This document shows positions 1 to 6,919 of a stretch of DNA of 10,888 bases, piece by piece; positions within the stretch are counted from its first letter, which is position 1; each line of letters opens with the position of its first letter. The notes beneath the pieces are model-generated. The model worked only from the letters and a program-made list of their open reading frames with translations. It was not told where the DNA came from and did no database searches. Origin of the DNA: Actinomycetes bacterium (GTDB taxonomy: Bacteria > Actinomycetota > Actinomycetes > Actinomycetales > Cellulomonadaceae); the NCBI GenBank assembly GCA_023438885.1, contig JAEXPS010000087.1, positions 1-10,888 of the forward strand, given 5' to 3'. The translations under genes and the position numbers were made by a program.

Positions 1-17
1 GGGGGGGGCCCCCCCCC
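1..17. repeat. G8-C9 homopolymer inverted repeat at the window edge
   Basis: Eight G are followed by nine C, giving a near-perfect self-complementary tract at the extreme left edge, with further G/C runs to about position 33. It lies 37 bases beyond the stop codon of the sugar-binding protein gene. On RNA it could only fold as a stem with a few C or G in the loop. It could be part of a GC-only terminator, but a homopolymer palindrome exactly at a sequence end is also what an assembly or sequencing artefact looks like. I cannot tell which. Confidence 0.35.
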
Positions 18-41
18 GCCCCCGGCCCGGCGCCTGCGTGG

Positions 42-51
42 GTGTCGACAC
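42..51. repeat. 10-bp perfect palindrome just after the sugar-binding protein gene
   Basis: GTGTCGACAC is a perfect palindrome located two bases beyond the TGA stop of the minus-strand sugar-binding lipoprotein gene. The stem left after allowing a loop is only three base pairs and no U-tract follows, so it is a poor intrinsic terminator. It may be a protein-binding site or chance in GC-rich DNA. The SalI-like core GTCGAC recurs by chance in such DNA. Confidence 0.25.
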
Positions 52-53
52 GA

Positions 54-1355
54 TCAGCCGTTGACCTTCTCGTACACGGCCTGCAGCGCCTTGGCGGCCG
101 CCTCGGCCGTGGTCTCGAGCCCGAAGAGCGCCTGGGACTGGGTCAGCATCTCCGTCGAGAGCTCGGGCACGAGAGCCTGGTCGGGCCACGGCGAGATGAC
201 CGACGCCTCGTTGATGGCGTCCGACACGGCCTGGACCAGCGGATCCTCGATCGGGGTGCCCGCGAAGACCGGGATCCGGCCGGACTCCGCGGCGGCCTTC
301 GCCGTCTTGTCGTCGACCAGGTAGGAGAGCAGCTCCTGGGACAGCTCCAGGTTCTTCGCCGACTTCGAGACCGCGTACATGGGCGAGATCCCACCGGTCA
401 TCATGTCGGTTGTCCCCTTGGCGCCCTCCCATGCGGGAACGTTGAAGAACGACATCTTGTCGAGCATCTCGGGGGCCTCGGCCTGAGCCGACGAGATCGT
501 CCAGTTGCCCATGTGGTTCATGGCGGCCGTGCCGGACCAGAACAGCTGGCGCGACTCACCGGAGTCGTAGTCGAGGCCGTTGAAGCCCTCGTTGAACCCG
601 CCGGCTTCGACCATGTCCCGGATCTTCTGGTGGGCGGTGACCACGCACGGGTCCTCGAAGCTGACGTCGGAGGACCCGGCGCTCACCTGCGACAGGAAGT
701 CAGGGCCGCAAGCGAGGGTGACCAGCTCGGACCACCAGTGCGCCCCCGGCCACTGCGTCTTGTTCGCCATCGCCATCGGCGTGTAGCCGGCGTCCTTGAC
801 CGTCCCGATGAGTGCGATGAACTCTTCCCAGGTGGTCGGTGCCGTGACACCGAGCTCCTCGAAGACCTCGGTGTTGTACCAGATCTGGGAGGCCTCGACC
901 GCGATCGGCAGGGCGTACTGCGTGCCGTCGACCTGACCCTGGAAGAGGACTCCCGAGGCGAAGCTCTCGTCGAAGCCCTTCTCCGTGACGAGCTCGTCCA
1001 GCGGAGCGACGAGATCGGCACTGACGTTCTCCGCCAGGCTCGCGCCGGCCCACGTGAAGAACACGTCCGGACCGCTGGGGGTGCCCAGCCCGACCCGGAT
1101 CTTGGTCTTGAACTGGTCGTTGCTGATCTCCGTCGCGTTCACCGTGACGTCCGGGTGGTCAGCCTTGAAGCGCTCGACAGCGCCGACGACCATGTCGTTG
1201 TCGGCCAGGTACCACAGGGTGACCTCGTTCGGGGCGTCGCCGCCACCGCCCGTGTTCTCCCCGGAGGGGGTACCGCTCGAAGGCGAGCACGCCCCCACTG
1301 CGAGGAGTACGACAGCAGCCGCGGCGACGGCGCCCGTCATCTTGAGCAACTTCAT
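54..1355 (-). CDS. ABC transporter sugar-binding lipoprotein (family 1 / CUT1 type)
   Basis: This 433-residue protein is predicted to be a membrane-anchored sugar-capture subunit of an ABC importer, working at the outer face of the cytoplasmic membrane. Residues 1-22 form a lipoprotein signal peptide: Lys3/5 region, a hydrophobic Ala/Val/Leu core, and the lipobox V20-G-A-C23. A flexible Ser/Gly-rich linker (24-41) follows. The mature domain opens with VTLWYL near residue 45 and has the usual landmarks of family 1 solute-binding proteins: GPDVFF near 95, ALPIAVEASQIWYN near 148-161, TWEEF near 174, and W/G-rich ligand-site segments such as FWSGTAAMNHMGNW. The ATG start has an AAGGAAG Shine-Dalgarno nine bases upstream (1365-1371). 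The gene follows the isomerase gene by 69 bases, so co-transcription with the catabolic genes is likely. CUT1 binding proteins normally precede two permease genes; these would lie left of the window. Actinobacterial CUT1 systems often share a distant ATPase (MsiK type), so its absence here is not odd. The ligand is unknown. Confidence 0.93.
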   Translation of the reverse strand: MKLLKMTGAVAAAAVVLLAVGACSPSSGTPSGENTGGGGDAPNEVTLWYLADNDMVVGAVERFKADHPDVTVNATEISNDQFKTKIRVGLGTPSGPDVFFTWAGASLAENVSADLVAPLDELVTEKGFDESFASGVLFQGQVDGTQYALPIAVEASQIWYNTEVFEELGVTAPTTWEEFIALIGTVKDAGYTPMAMANKTQWPGAHWWSELVTLACGPDFLSQVSAGSSDVSFEDPCVVTAHQKIRDMVEAGGFNEGFNGLDYDSGESRQLFWSGTAAMNHMGNWTISSAQAEAPEMLDKMSFFNVPAWEGAKGTTDMMTGGISPMYAVSKSAKNLELSQELLSYLVDDKTAKAAAESGRIPVFAGTPIEDPLVQAVSDAINEASVISPWPDQALVPELSTEMLTQSQALFGLETTAEAAAKALQAVYEKVNG

Positions 1356-1424
1356 CTCTCTCGACTTCCTTGTCTCGTGTAGTTGTGTTCCTGAACTGAG
1401 ATGAACGTGCGGGTCGACGCTGGA

Positions 1425-3068
1425 TCAGCCCAGGGCGACGTCCCCGCACAGGTGCACGCGCAGACCCAGCGCGTCGAACAGAGCCGCCTTGGCGACGAGC
1501 GCCTTGTCGGCCGTCTCGGCATCGGGCGCATAGGCGACGCACAGGTGGTTGGCCTTGTGTCGGGCCATGAACTGGTCTCGCGTGATCCCGTGCATGACCG
1601 CGTGCATCACGGGCCACTCCGGGTTCGTCGCCTCCTTGCGGCGCGTGCTCTCCTCCGGCGGCAGCTCCACCGCGGTCAGCCGCCCGAGGTCGGCGTGGAG
1701 CACGCCCTCGGCGATGTACACGCGCGACCACACGACCTCGCCGGGCTTGGACACCCCGTTGAGGGTCGAACCGCCCGCCGGGAAGAACACCGGGTCCTGC
1801 CGCCAGCCTTCGGCGCTCGCGTACCCCTGGGGCAGGTGCGACGCCGGAACGGCTCCGGAGATCTCGAGGAGCCAGACGAACTGCCCGTCGAACTCCTCGC
1901 CCCACCTCACGTCGTGCAGCGTCGTCGCCGGATCGAGCCCCATCGCGGTCCAGACCCTGTGGGTCGCCAGGGCGTCGACCGCCACGCCTTCGTCCGCCTC
2001 GTTGAAGTGCGGCAGCGCCCGGCCCGCGTACAGCACACGCGATCCGTCGCGGGAGAGGACCGGCGGTCGGTCGACGTTGTTGAGCAGCGCCTCCGGCAGG
2101 TCCGAGGCCGGGCACAGGTCCTTGAGCCCCTGCTGGTACTGGATCCCGACCGCGTCCAGGCCGAAGTCGTCGGCGATCCGCATGGCGGCGATGTACATCT
2201 TGTGCTGCCACTGCAGCTGTTCGCGGGTCAGCTCGGTCGCCTCGTCCGTGCCCAGCCGGAACGTCATGCCGGCGTCCTCGAGCCAGCGCTGCACGCCGTC
2301 GGCCTCGGCCTCGGTGACGCGCTGCATCTCGGCCCACAGCGCGCTCTGGGACAGCCGCTCCTTGTAGATGCCGGTCGGGTTGAGCAGCTCGTCGTCGAAG
2401 ATCGCGTTGTACATGCCCATGCAGCCTTCGTCGAACACGCCGACGATCGCCTTCTCGCGCCGCAGCTGTGTGCCGAGCGCCCGCCCGAGCTCGGCCTCCT
2501 GCGACGCACCGAGGTCCGGAAGGTCGCGCACGTGCGACCCGTCGTGCTCGATCCGGCCCGTGGCCACCCACTGCGCGATCCCGTCGTGGAACCACTGATC
2601 GGACCCGTCGACGGTCCAGATGGTCGAGTAGCCGCGGCCCATCTTGGTCAGGCCCGCGTTGAGTCCCAGCAGCCCGACGAGCCCCGGCCAGTCCCCGACG
2701 AAGTTGGCGGCCGTGAGGATCGGCCCGCGATGGGTCCGCAGCCCGGCGAGGACGTGGTGCGAGTACTGCCACACGGCCTCGGCGACCACCAGCGGCGCGT
2801 CCGGCGGGATGGACCGGAAGATCTCGATGCCCATCCGCTGCGAGCTGATGAAGCCGTGCCCGGTCCCCGGGTCGGTGTCGTGGGCGCGCACGAGGGTCCA
2901 ACCCACCGCCTCGAACGCCTCCTTCAGCACCCGCTCGAGCTTCACCTGAGTCGGCCACCCCGCGACATTGGCGGATTCCCGCAGGTCTCCCGATGCCACC
3001 AGGTAGGCGGTCCGGGGCGGGGCGGCCGACTCCGGAGCGAGGACGGGGAACGTGTACGGGGTGCTCAT
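1425..3068 (-). CDS. L-fucose isomerase-family sugar isomerase (substrate unknown)
   Basis: A 547-residue cytoplasmic enzyme of the FucI (L-fucose/D-arabinose isomerase) family, expected to interconvert an aldose and its ketose using a divalent metal. Seen in the sequence: GIQYQQ at 308-313, then PEALLN (E326), HFNEAD (D359), DVRW at 386-389, a Gly-rich FFPAGGS at 428-434, and KANH (H508). By comparison with remembered E. coli FucI, E326, D359 and H508 match its metal ligands Glu337, Asp361 and His528. It is shorter than the classical enzyme (about 590 residues), the Glu-Asp spacing is longer, and overall similarity looks low, so substrate should not be transferred from FucI. The start is set by ATG at 3068 with a strong AGGAAGG five bases upstream; longer in-frame extensions run into the kinase gene. 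Its ATG overlaps the kinase TGA (ATGA), implying translational coupling. It probably makes the ketose that the adjacent kinase phosphorylates. Family is fairly sure; substrate is open. Confidence 0.85.
   Translation of the reverse strand: MSTPYTFPVLAPESAAPPRTAYLVASGDLRESANVAGWPTQVKLERVLKEAFEAVGWTLVRAHDTDPGTGHGFISSQRMGIEIFRSIPPDAPLVVAEAVWQYSHHVLAGLRTHRGPILTAANFVGDWPGLVGLLGLNAGLTKMGRGYSTIWTVDGSDQWFHDGIAQWVATGRIEHDGSHVRDLPDLGASQEAELGRALGTQLRREKAIVGVFDEGCMGMYNAIFDDELLNPTGIYKERLSQSALWAEMQRVTEAEADGVQRWLEDAGMTFRLGTDEATELTREQLQWQHKMYIAAMRIADDFGLDAVGIQYQQGLKDLCPASDLPEALLNNVDRPPVLSRDGSRVLYAGRALPHFNEADEGVAVDALATHRVWTAMGLDPATTLHDVRWGEEFDGQFVWLLEISGAVPASHLPQGYASAEGWRQDPVFFPAGGSTLNGVSKPGEVVWSRVYIAEGVLHADLGRLTAVELPPEESTRRKEATNPEWPVMHAVMHGITRDQFMARHKANHLCVAYAPDAETADKALVAKAALFDALGLRVHLCGDVALG
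3065..3068 (-). other. ATGA stop/start overlap, kinase to isomerase
   Basis: The last four bases shared by the two genes read ATGA on the minus strand: the ATG of the isomerase and the TGA of the kinase. This arrangement usually means translational coupling and supports the two proteins being made together and acting in one pathway. Confidence 0.9.
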
Positions 3069-4573
3069 ACGTGCCTTCCTGTGTCGTCGTGCCTCACCGG
3101 CCGCTGGAGCGCGTGCACGATCCCGCGGGTGGCCGGGTAGAGGTCGCGGTACTGCGAGTAGAGGAGGTCGTAGGTCGCCCGGAGCTCCGCCCGCGGGCGG
3201 ACGACCGCGGTCGCCGGGTTCCACCGCGCCGCGAGGCGGGCCGGGTCGGTGTCGAGCACGAGACCGGCGGCGAGCATCGCCGCCCCGTAGCTGGCGCCGA
3301 TGGTGCGCGCGGGAACGAGCTGGTCGAGCCCGGTGACATCCGAGACGATCTGCATCCACAGGCCGCCCTGCGTCCCACCGCCGACGGCGACCACGCGGGC
3401 GATGTCGGCGCCGCTCTCGCGAATCGTCTCGACGTTGTGACGCACACCGAGGGCCGTCGCCTCGAGGGCGGACCGGTAGATGTCGCCGCGGGTGTGCTCG
3501 AGCGTGAGTCCGGCGATGACACCCCTGGCGTCAGGGTCCTGGACCGGGGTCCGTTCCCCCGCGAAGTACGGCAGCATGAGCAGTCCGCGCGCGCCGGGGC
3601 CCGAGAGCGCCGCCTCCGCGAGCAGGTCCGGGTAGTCGACGCCCGTGAGGTTCCGGATCCACGCGGTGATCGCACCGGACGTCGCCATGCCGGCGGCGAG
3701 GTTTCGTGTGCCGGAGAACGCGCCGACGGTGCCCCACAGGTGCTCGCTCGCCATCGCCTGAGACACCGTCGCGACGAGGAACATCGTGGTGCCGTACATG
3801 AGCATGAGGTCACCGACGTTGTGCGCATCGACGCTCACCGCCTCGGACCAGGCATCGATCGTCCCGACGGTCACCGGGGTGCCCGCGGGAACTCCTGCGA
3901 CGGCCTCACGCGTGTACCCCGCGAGGTCGCCCGCCCAGCGCAGTGCGGGAAGAGTCAGGCCCTGTGCGAGCCGGGGCGCCCACTGCGCGTGCCACGCCTG
4001 CGCAGAGGCGTCGTAGAGCGGCGTCGCCTGCGACGCCGAGTGGTGGTCGAGGACGTACTCCCCCGTCAGCCGGAACGCGAGCCACGACGCCGGCATGAAC
4101 AGGCGGCTGGCTCGCGAGTACGCGTCGGGCTCGTTCTCGGCGACCCACGCCACCTTGGGTCCGATCGCCTGCGAGCTGAGCACCGAGCCGCAGGTGTGGA
4201 GGATCGCCGCCCGGCCGAGCTCTCGCTCGATCCGGGCGATCTGTGCCGTGGCGCGGGTATCGATCCCGTAGAGGATCGCGGGCCGCACGGGAGTGCCCTC
4301 GCCATCGGTGAGCACCAGGCACGGGCCCATGCCGGACAGGCCGACGCCGACCACCTCGAACTCGCTGGCGGACAGATCGCCTGTCAGTTCGCTCGCAAGC
4401 GATCGGAACTCGTCCCACCACAGGGCGGCGTCCATCTCGACCCAGCCCGGCGCGGGCCGGTCGACGCGATGCTCCCGGACGGCGCTTCGCAGAATGTCGC
4501 CGTCGGCGCTGACCAGCACGCCCTTGGAGCTCGACGTGCCGACGTCAACGCCCAGGACGGTGCGGATCGGCAT
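3065..4573 (-). CDS. FGGY-family carbohydrate kinase (xylulokinase-like)
   Basis: A 502-residue cytoplasmic kinase of the FGGY/ASKHA fold that would transfer phosphate from ATP to a sugar, most likely the ketose made by the overlapping isomerase. Seen in the sequence: the N-terminal phosphate loop D10-VGTSSSKG; the first lobe, with GVGLSGMG near 76-83; the likely catalytic base D240 in GTIDAW; the second-lobe motif MYGTTMFL (259-266); YFAGERTP (336-343); and the adenosine motif GGGTQGGLWMQIVSD (398-412), the FGGY signature region. Length fits the family (about 480-520). The ATG at 4573 starts directly before the conserved beta strand, though its Shine-Dalgarno is weak (GCGGGG). The gene follows lacI by 74 bases, with an operator-like palindrome 16 bases upstream. 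The closest well-known type is xylulokinase, but FGGY members on ribulose, fuculose, erythritol and others look alike, so the substrate is unproven. Confidence 0.9.
   Translation of the reverse strand: MPIRTVLGVDVGTSSSKGVLVSADGDILRSAVREHRVDRPAPGWVEMDAALWWDEFRSLASELTGDLSASEFEVVGVGLSGMGPCLVLTDGEGTPVRPAILYGIDTRATAQIARIERELGRAAILHTCGSVLSSQAIGPKVAWVAENEPDAYSRASRLFMPASWLAFRLTGEYVLDHHSASQATPLYDASAQAWHAQWAPRLAQGLTLPALRWAGDLAGYTREAVAGVPAGTPVTVGTIDAWSEAVSVDAHNVGDLMLMYGTTMFLVATVSQAMASEHLWGTVGAFSGTRNLAAGMATSGAITAWIRNLTGVDYPDLLAEAALSGPGARGLLMLPYFAGERTPVQDPDARGVIAGLTLEHTRGDIYRSALEATALGVRHNVETIRESGADIARVVAVGGGTQGGLWMQIVSDVTGLDQLVPARTIGASYGAAMLAAGLVLDTDPARLAARWNPATAVVRPRAELRATYDLLYSQYRDLYPATRGIVHALQRPVRHDDTGRHV
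3074..3080 (-). promoter_or_regulatory. Ribosome binding site of the isomerase gene
   Basis: AGGAAGG on the minus strand lies five bases before the ATG at 3068, inside the 3' end of the kinase gene. It is the best Shine-Dalgarno in the sugar cassette and fixes the isomerase start against the longer in-frame reading that would overlap the kinase by about 290 bases. Confidence 0.8.
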
Positions 4574-4589
4574 GCCCCGCAGCGTGCCA

Positions 4590-4601
4590 GATATCGATTA
4601 C
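4590..4601. promoter_or_regulatory. LacI-type operator candidate upstream of the kinase gene
   Basis: GATATCGATTAC (plus strand) carries the central palindrome ATCGAT and the right half-site TTAC. It matches 9 of 12 bases of the more perfect site upstream of lacI (5689-5700). A central CG flanked by A/T is typical of LacI/GalR operators. It begins 16 bases upstream of the kinase ATG, where a bound repressor would block the promoter or early transcription of the kinase-isomerase genes. On the minus strand TGTAAT next to it (4598-4603) resembles a -10 box, but no convincing -35 was found. Confidence 0.55.
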
Positions 4602-4631
4602 AGATGCAAGCAGAACACCCCACGACCCGCT

Positions 4632-4645
4632 CTGGGCGCGCCCAG
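4632..4645 (-). terminator. Possible hairpin terminator after lacI
   Basis: CTGGGCGCGCCCAG is a perfect 14-base palindrome two bases beyond the lacI stop codon. In RNA it would fold as CTGGG-CGCG-CCCAG, a five-pair GC-rich stem with a four-base loop. There is no U-tract; a weak TGTTCTGCTT stretch lies about 17 bases further on. It may attenuate transcription between lacI and the kinase gene, so that the latter depends on its own operator-controlled promoter. Confidence 0.4.
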
Positions 4646-4647
4646 GA

Positions 4648-5679
4648 TCACGCGGTGGCGGGGTCCACGTCCGGGCCCAGCGACGCGCTCTCGACGTACC
4701 GCGGCGGCGCGTCCAGGCCACGGATGCGCTCGAGAAGCATGCTGGCCGCCCTTCTGCCCAGCTCACGCGGGTTGAGCGGCGTGACGAGCACCTCGGCCGT
4801 CCGCGACGTGGCGAAGGGGAGCTCGCCGATGACGGCGATGCCCAGCCGCGGACCGACGCCCGACTCGGGTGGATCCTCCACCGCCGGCGGTGTCGTCACT
4901 GGCCGACCGTCCTCGTCCGCCAACGCCCTGAGCACGCCGACCGCGACGAGGTTGTTCGTCGCGACGATCGCGTCTGGAGGCTCGGGCAGCGCCCGCAGGG
5001 CCGAGAACGCCTCGAAGCCGCCGTCGACGCGGAAGTTGGCGTACACCAGCAGCTCGTCGGGTGCGTCGAGTCCAGCCTCCCGGAGCGCGTCGCGCCAACC
5101 CTTCGCACGGTCGAGGGCGGTGCTCGTCGCCGCGGGCCCGGTGACGCATGCGATGCGCCGGAAGCCGCGTCGGACCAGTCCCTCCGCCGCCTCGCGACCG
5201 AGCCGCACGTTGTCGAACGCCACGTGGTCCACGTGCGCGTCGATACGGCGGTCGAGCACGACGACGCTACGGCGCCGCTCGAGCAGGCCGGCCAGTGCGG
5301 GATCATCGCTCGCCGGCGCGATGAGCACACCTGCCATGTTCTCGACCTCCGCGACGCGCAGGTACTGTCGCTCCTTCTCGTGCAGGTCGTCCGTGTTGCA
5401 CAGCACCACCGAGTACCCGGCCTCCTGCGCCACGTCTTCGACGCCACGAGCCAGCGCGGTGAAGAACGGGTTCTCGATGTCGGGCAGCACCAGCGCGATG
5501 ACGTCGCTGTAGCGGCGACGCAGCGAACGCGCAGTGCGGTCGGGGGCGTACTCCAGCTCGGCGATCGCCCAACTGACCCTCTCGGCGAGGTCCGCCCGTA
5601 CGACGATCCCGTTCAGTACCCGCGAGACGGTCGCCGTCGACACCCCGGCCAGCTCGGCCACTTCCTTGATCCGCGCCAT
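4648..5679 (-). CDS. LacI/GalR-family transcriptional repressor of the sugar cassette
   Basis: A 343-residue DNA-binding regulator, probably a homodimer that releases DNA on binding a sugar from the pathway. Residues 4-23 are the LacI helix-turn-helix (IKEVAELAGVSTATVSRVLN), followed by the hinge helix PDRTARSLRR (46-55) and a periplasmic-binding-protein-like domain starting SDVIALVLPDIENPFF (58-73). Effector-domain landmarks include GVLIAPAS near 117-124, FDNVRLGREA near 155-164, and TPLNPRELG near 300-308. The ATG at 5679 gives the canonical MARIKEVAELAG start; its Shine-Dalgarno (GCAGGT) is weak and close. An upstream in-frame ATG at 5712 would add eleven residues but would read through the operator, so it is less likely. 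Odd points: a Pro-rich loop (about 256-279) some 15 residues longer than usual, and GELPF in place of the common GFDD motif. It lies 62 bases downstream of dxr and directly ahead of the genes it probably controls. Confidence 0.92.
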   Translation of the reverse strand: MARIKEVAELAGVSTATVSRVLNGIVVRADLAERVSWAIAELEYAPDRTARSLRRRYSDVIALVLPDIENPFFTALARGVEDVAQEAGYSVVLCNTDDLHEKERQYLRVAEVENMAGVLIAPASDDPALAGLLERRRSVVVLDRRIDAHVDHVAFDNVRLGREAAEGLVRRGFRRIACVTGPAATSTALDRAKGWRDALREAGLDAPDELLVYANFRVDGGFEAFSALRALPEPPDAIVATNNLVAVGVLRALADEDGRPVTTPPAVEDPPESGVGPRLGIAVIGELPFATSRTAEVLVTPLNPRELGRRAASMLLERIRGLDAPPRYVESASLGPDVDPATA

Positions 5680-5688
5680 ACCTGCAGC

Positions 5689-5700
5689 GTAATCGGTTAC
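5689..5700. promoter_or_regulatory. LacI-type operator candidate upstream of lacI
   Basis: GTAATCGGTTAC is palindromic in five of six base pairs around a central CG, the classic form of a LacI/GalR operator. It sits nine bases upstream of the lacI ATG, in the short gap after dxr, where it suits autorepression. The same pattern recurs in weaker form at 4590-4601 before the kinase gene. Shared pattern and placement support it; there is no binding evidence. Confidence 0.6.
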
Positions 5701-5741
5701 AACCTTCCCCATGTGCGGTTCGTCACACCACCTCGCGAAGG

Positions 5742-6905
5742 TCAGCGCCGCGCCAGAAGCGCGTTCGCGCGCTCGCGCGCCCAGCGCTCCGCCGCGGCGA
5801 CCGCCTCGAGGCTCACCTCGCCGCGCGGGGTGCCGCCGTGCTCGTCGAGCACCCGAGCCACGGTGTCGACGATGTCGAGGAAGCCGATCCGGTGCCCGAG
5901 GAAGGCCGCGACCGCCTCCTCGTTCGCCGCGTTGTACACCGCGGGGTGGGTCGCCGAGGCCTCCAGCGCCTGCCGGGCGAGCCGCACGGCGCCGAACGCC
6001 TCCTCGTCGAGGGGCTCGAAGGTCCACGCCGTCGGCACCGACCAGTCACACGCCGGGACCACGGGATCGAGGCGGTCCGGCCACGCCAGGCCGAGCGCGA
6101 TCGGCAGTCGCATGTCCGGCGGCGACGCCTGCGCGATCGTCGAGCCGTCGACGAACTCGACCATCGAGTGCACCACGGACTGCGGGTGCACCACCACGGC
6201 GATCCGCTCGGCCGGCACGTCGAACAGCAGGTGGGCCTCGATCAGCTCGAGCCCCTTGTTGACGAGCGTCGCCGAGTTCACGGTCACGACCGGACCCATG
6301 GACCAGGTCGGGTGGGCCAGGGCGCCCTCCGGCGTCGCCGCCTTGCGCTCGTCGTACGAGGACCCGCGGAAGGGCCCGCCCGAGGCGGTGAGAACCAGGC
6401 GCCGCACCTCGCCGTGCGTGCCCGAGCGCAGCGCCTGGGCGATCGCCGAGTGCTCGGAGTCCACCGGGACGATCTGGTCCGGGCGCACCCGCGCGGCGCG
6501 CACCAGCTCCCCGCCGACGACCAGGGACTCCTTGTTCGCCAACGCCAGCGTCGAGCCCGCGGCCAACGCCGCGAGGGTGGGCCGGAGCCCGACGGAGCCC
6601 GTGATCCCGTTGAGGACCACGTCGGCGCCCGTACCGGCGAGCTGCGTCGCCGCGTCTGGCCCGGCGAGCACGCGGGCAGACGACCCCAGCGCGTCCGCGA
6701 CACGGGCGGCCGCGGCCTCGTCGGACACCGCGACGGTACCCACGCCCAACCGCCTCGCCTGAGCCACGAGGAGGTCCGTGCTCCCGCCGCCGGCGGCGAG
6801 GCCGACGACCTCGAACCGCTCCGGGTGGGTGGCGATCACCTCGAGGGCCTGGGTGCCGATGGAGCCGGTCGACCCCAGGATCGTCACCGACCGCCGAGCG
6901 CTCAT
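5742..6905 (-). CDS. dxr: 1-deoxy-D-xylulose 5-phosphate reductoisomerase
   Basis: This 387-residue cytoplasmic enzyme converts DXP to 2-C-methyl-D-erythritol 4-phosphate with NADPH and a divalent metal. It is the first committed step of the MEP isoprenoid pathway and the target of fosmidomycin. Visible: the NADPH-binding ILGSTGSIG (9-17); NKES (K125); VDSEHSA with metal ligands D149 and E151; TASGGPF (S175); HPTWSMG (H198, W201, M203); and NKGLELIEA (N216, K217, E220, E223). These correspond to the known E. coli active-site residues. Length is typical. The ATG at 6905 gives the usual short N-terminus. A GTG at 6923, overlapping the upstream TGA as GTGA, would add six residues; neither start has a clear Shine-Dalgarno. 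It ends the housekeeping run. In many actinobacteria an M50 protease gene and ispG follow, whereas here lacI follows after 62 bases with no clear terminator. Confidence 0.97.
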   Translation of the reverse strand: MSARRSVTILGSTGSIGTQALEVIATHPERFEVVGLAAGGGSTDLLVAQARRLGVGTVAVSDEAAAARVADALGSSARVLAGPDAATQLAGTGADVVLNGITGSVGLRPTLAALAAGSTLALANKESLVVGGELVRAARVRPDQIVPVDSEHSAIAQALRSGTHGEVRRLVLTASGGPFRGSSYDERKAATPEGALAHPTWSMGPVVTVNSATLVNKGLELIEAHLLFDVPAERIAVVVHPQSVVHSMVEFVDGSTIAQASPPDMRLPIALGLAWPDRLDPVVPACDWSVPTAWTFEPLDEEAFGAVRLARQALEASATHPAVYNAANEEAVAAFLGHRIGFLDIVDTVARVLDEHGGTPRGEVSLEAVAAAERWARERANALLARR

Positions 6906-6919
6906 CGTTGCCCCGACGC

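Noticed and set aside
42..1382. Plus-strand 446-codon frame opposite the sugar-binding protein gene
   Set aside because: It mirrors the lipoprotein gene, is Arg/Gly/Val-rich with no domain, and the opposite strand encodes a protein with signal peptide, lipobox and a full binding-protein fold.
1159..2958. Minus-strand 599-codon frame overlapping the isomerase in another phase
   Set aside because: It is an Arg/Gly/Ala-rich out-of-phase translation; the correct phase gives a FucI-family protein with conserved metal ligands.
2993..5512. Very long plus-strand reading frame (839 codons) opposite the kinase and lacI
   Set aside because: It is antisense to two well-recognised genes, is rich in Arg/Gly/Pro/Ala low-complexity sequence and has no recognisable motif. 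Long stop-free antisense frames are normal in DNA of this GC content.
5680..5741. Terminator between dxr and lacI
   Set aside because: Only a four-pair imperfect stem could be drawn in this gap and no U-tract is present, so no terminator is called.
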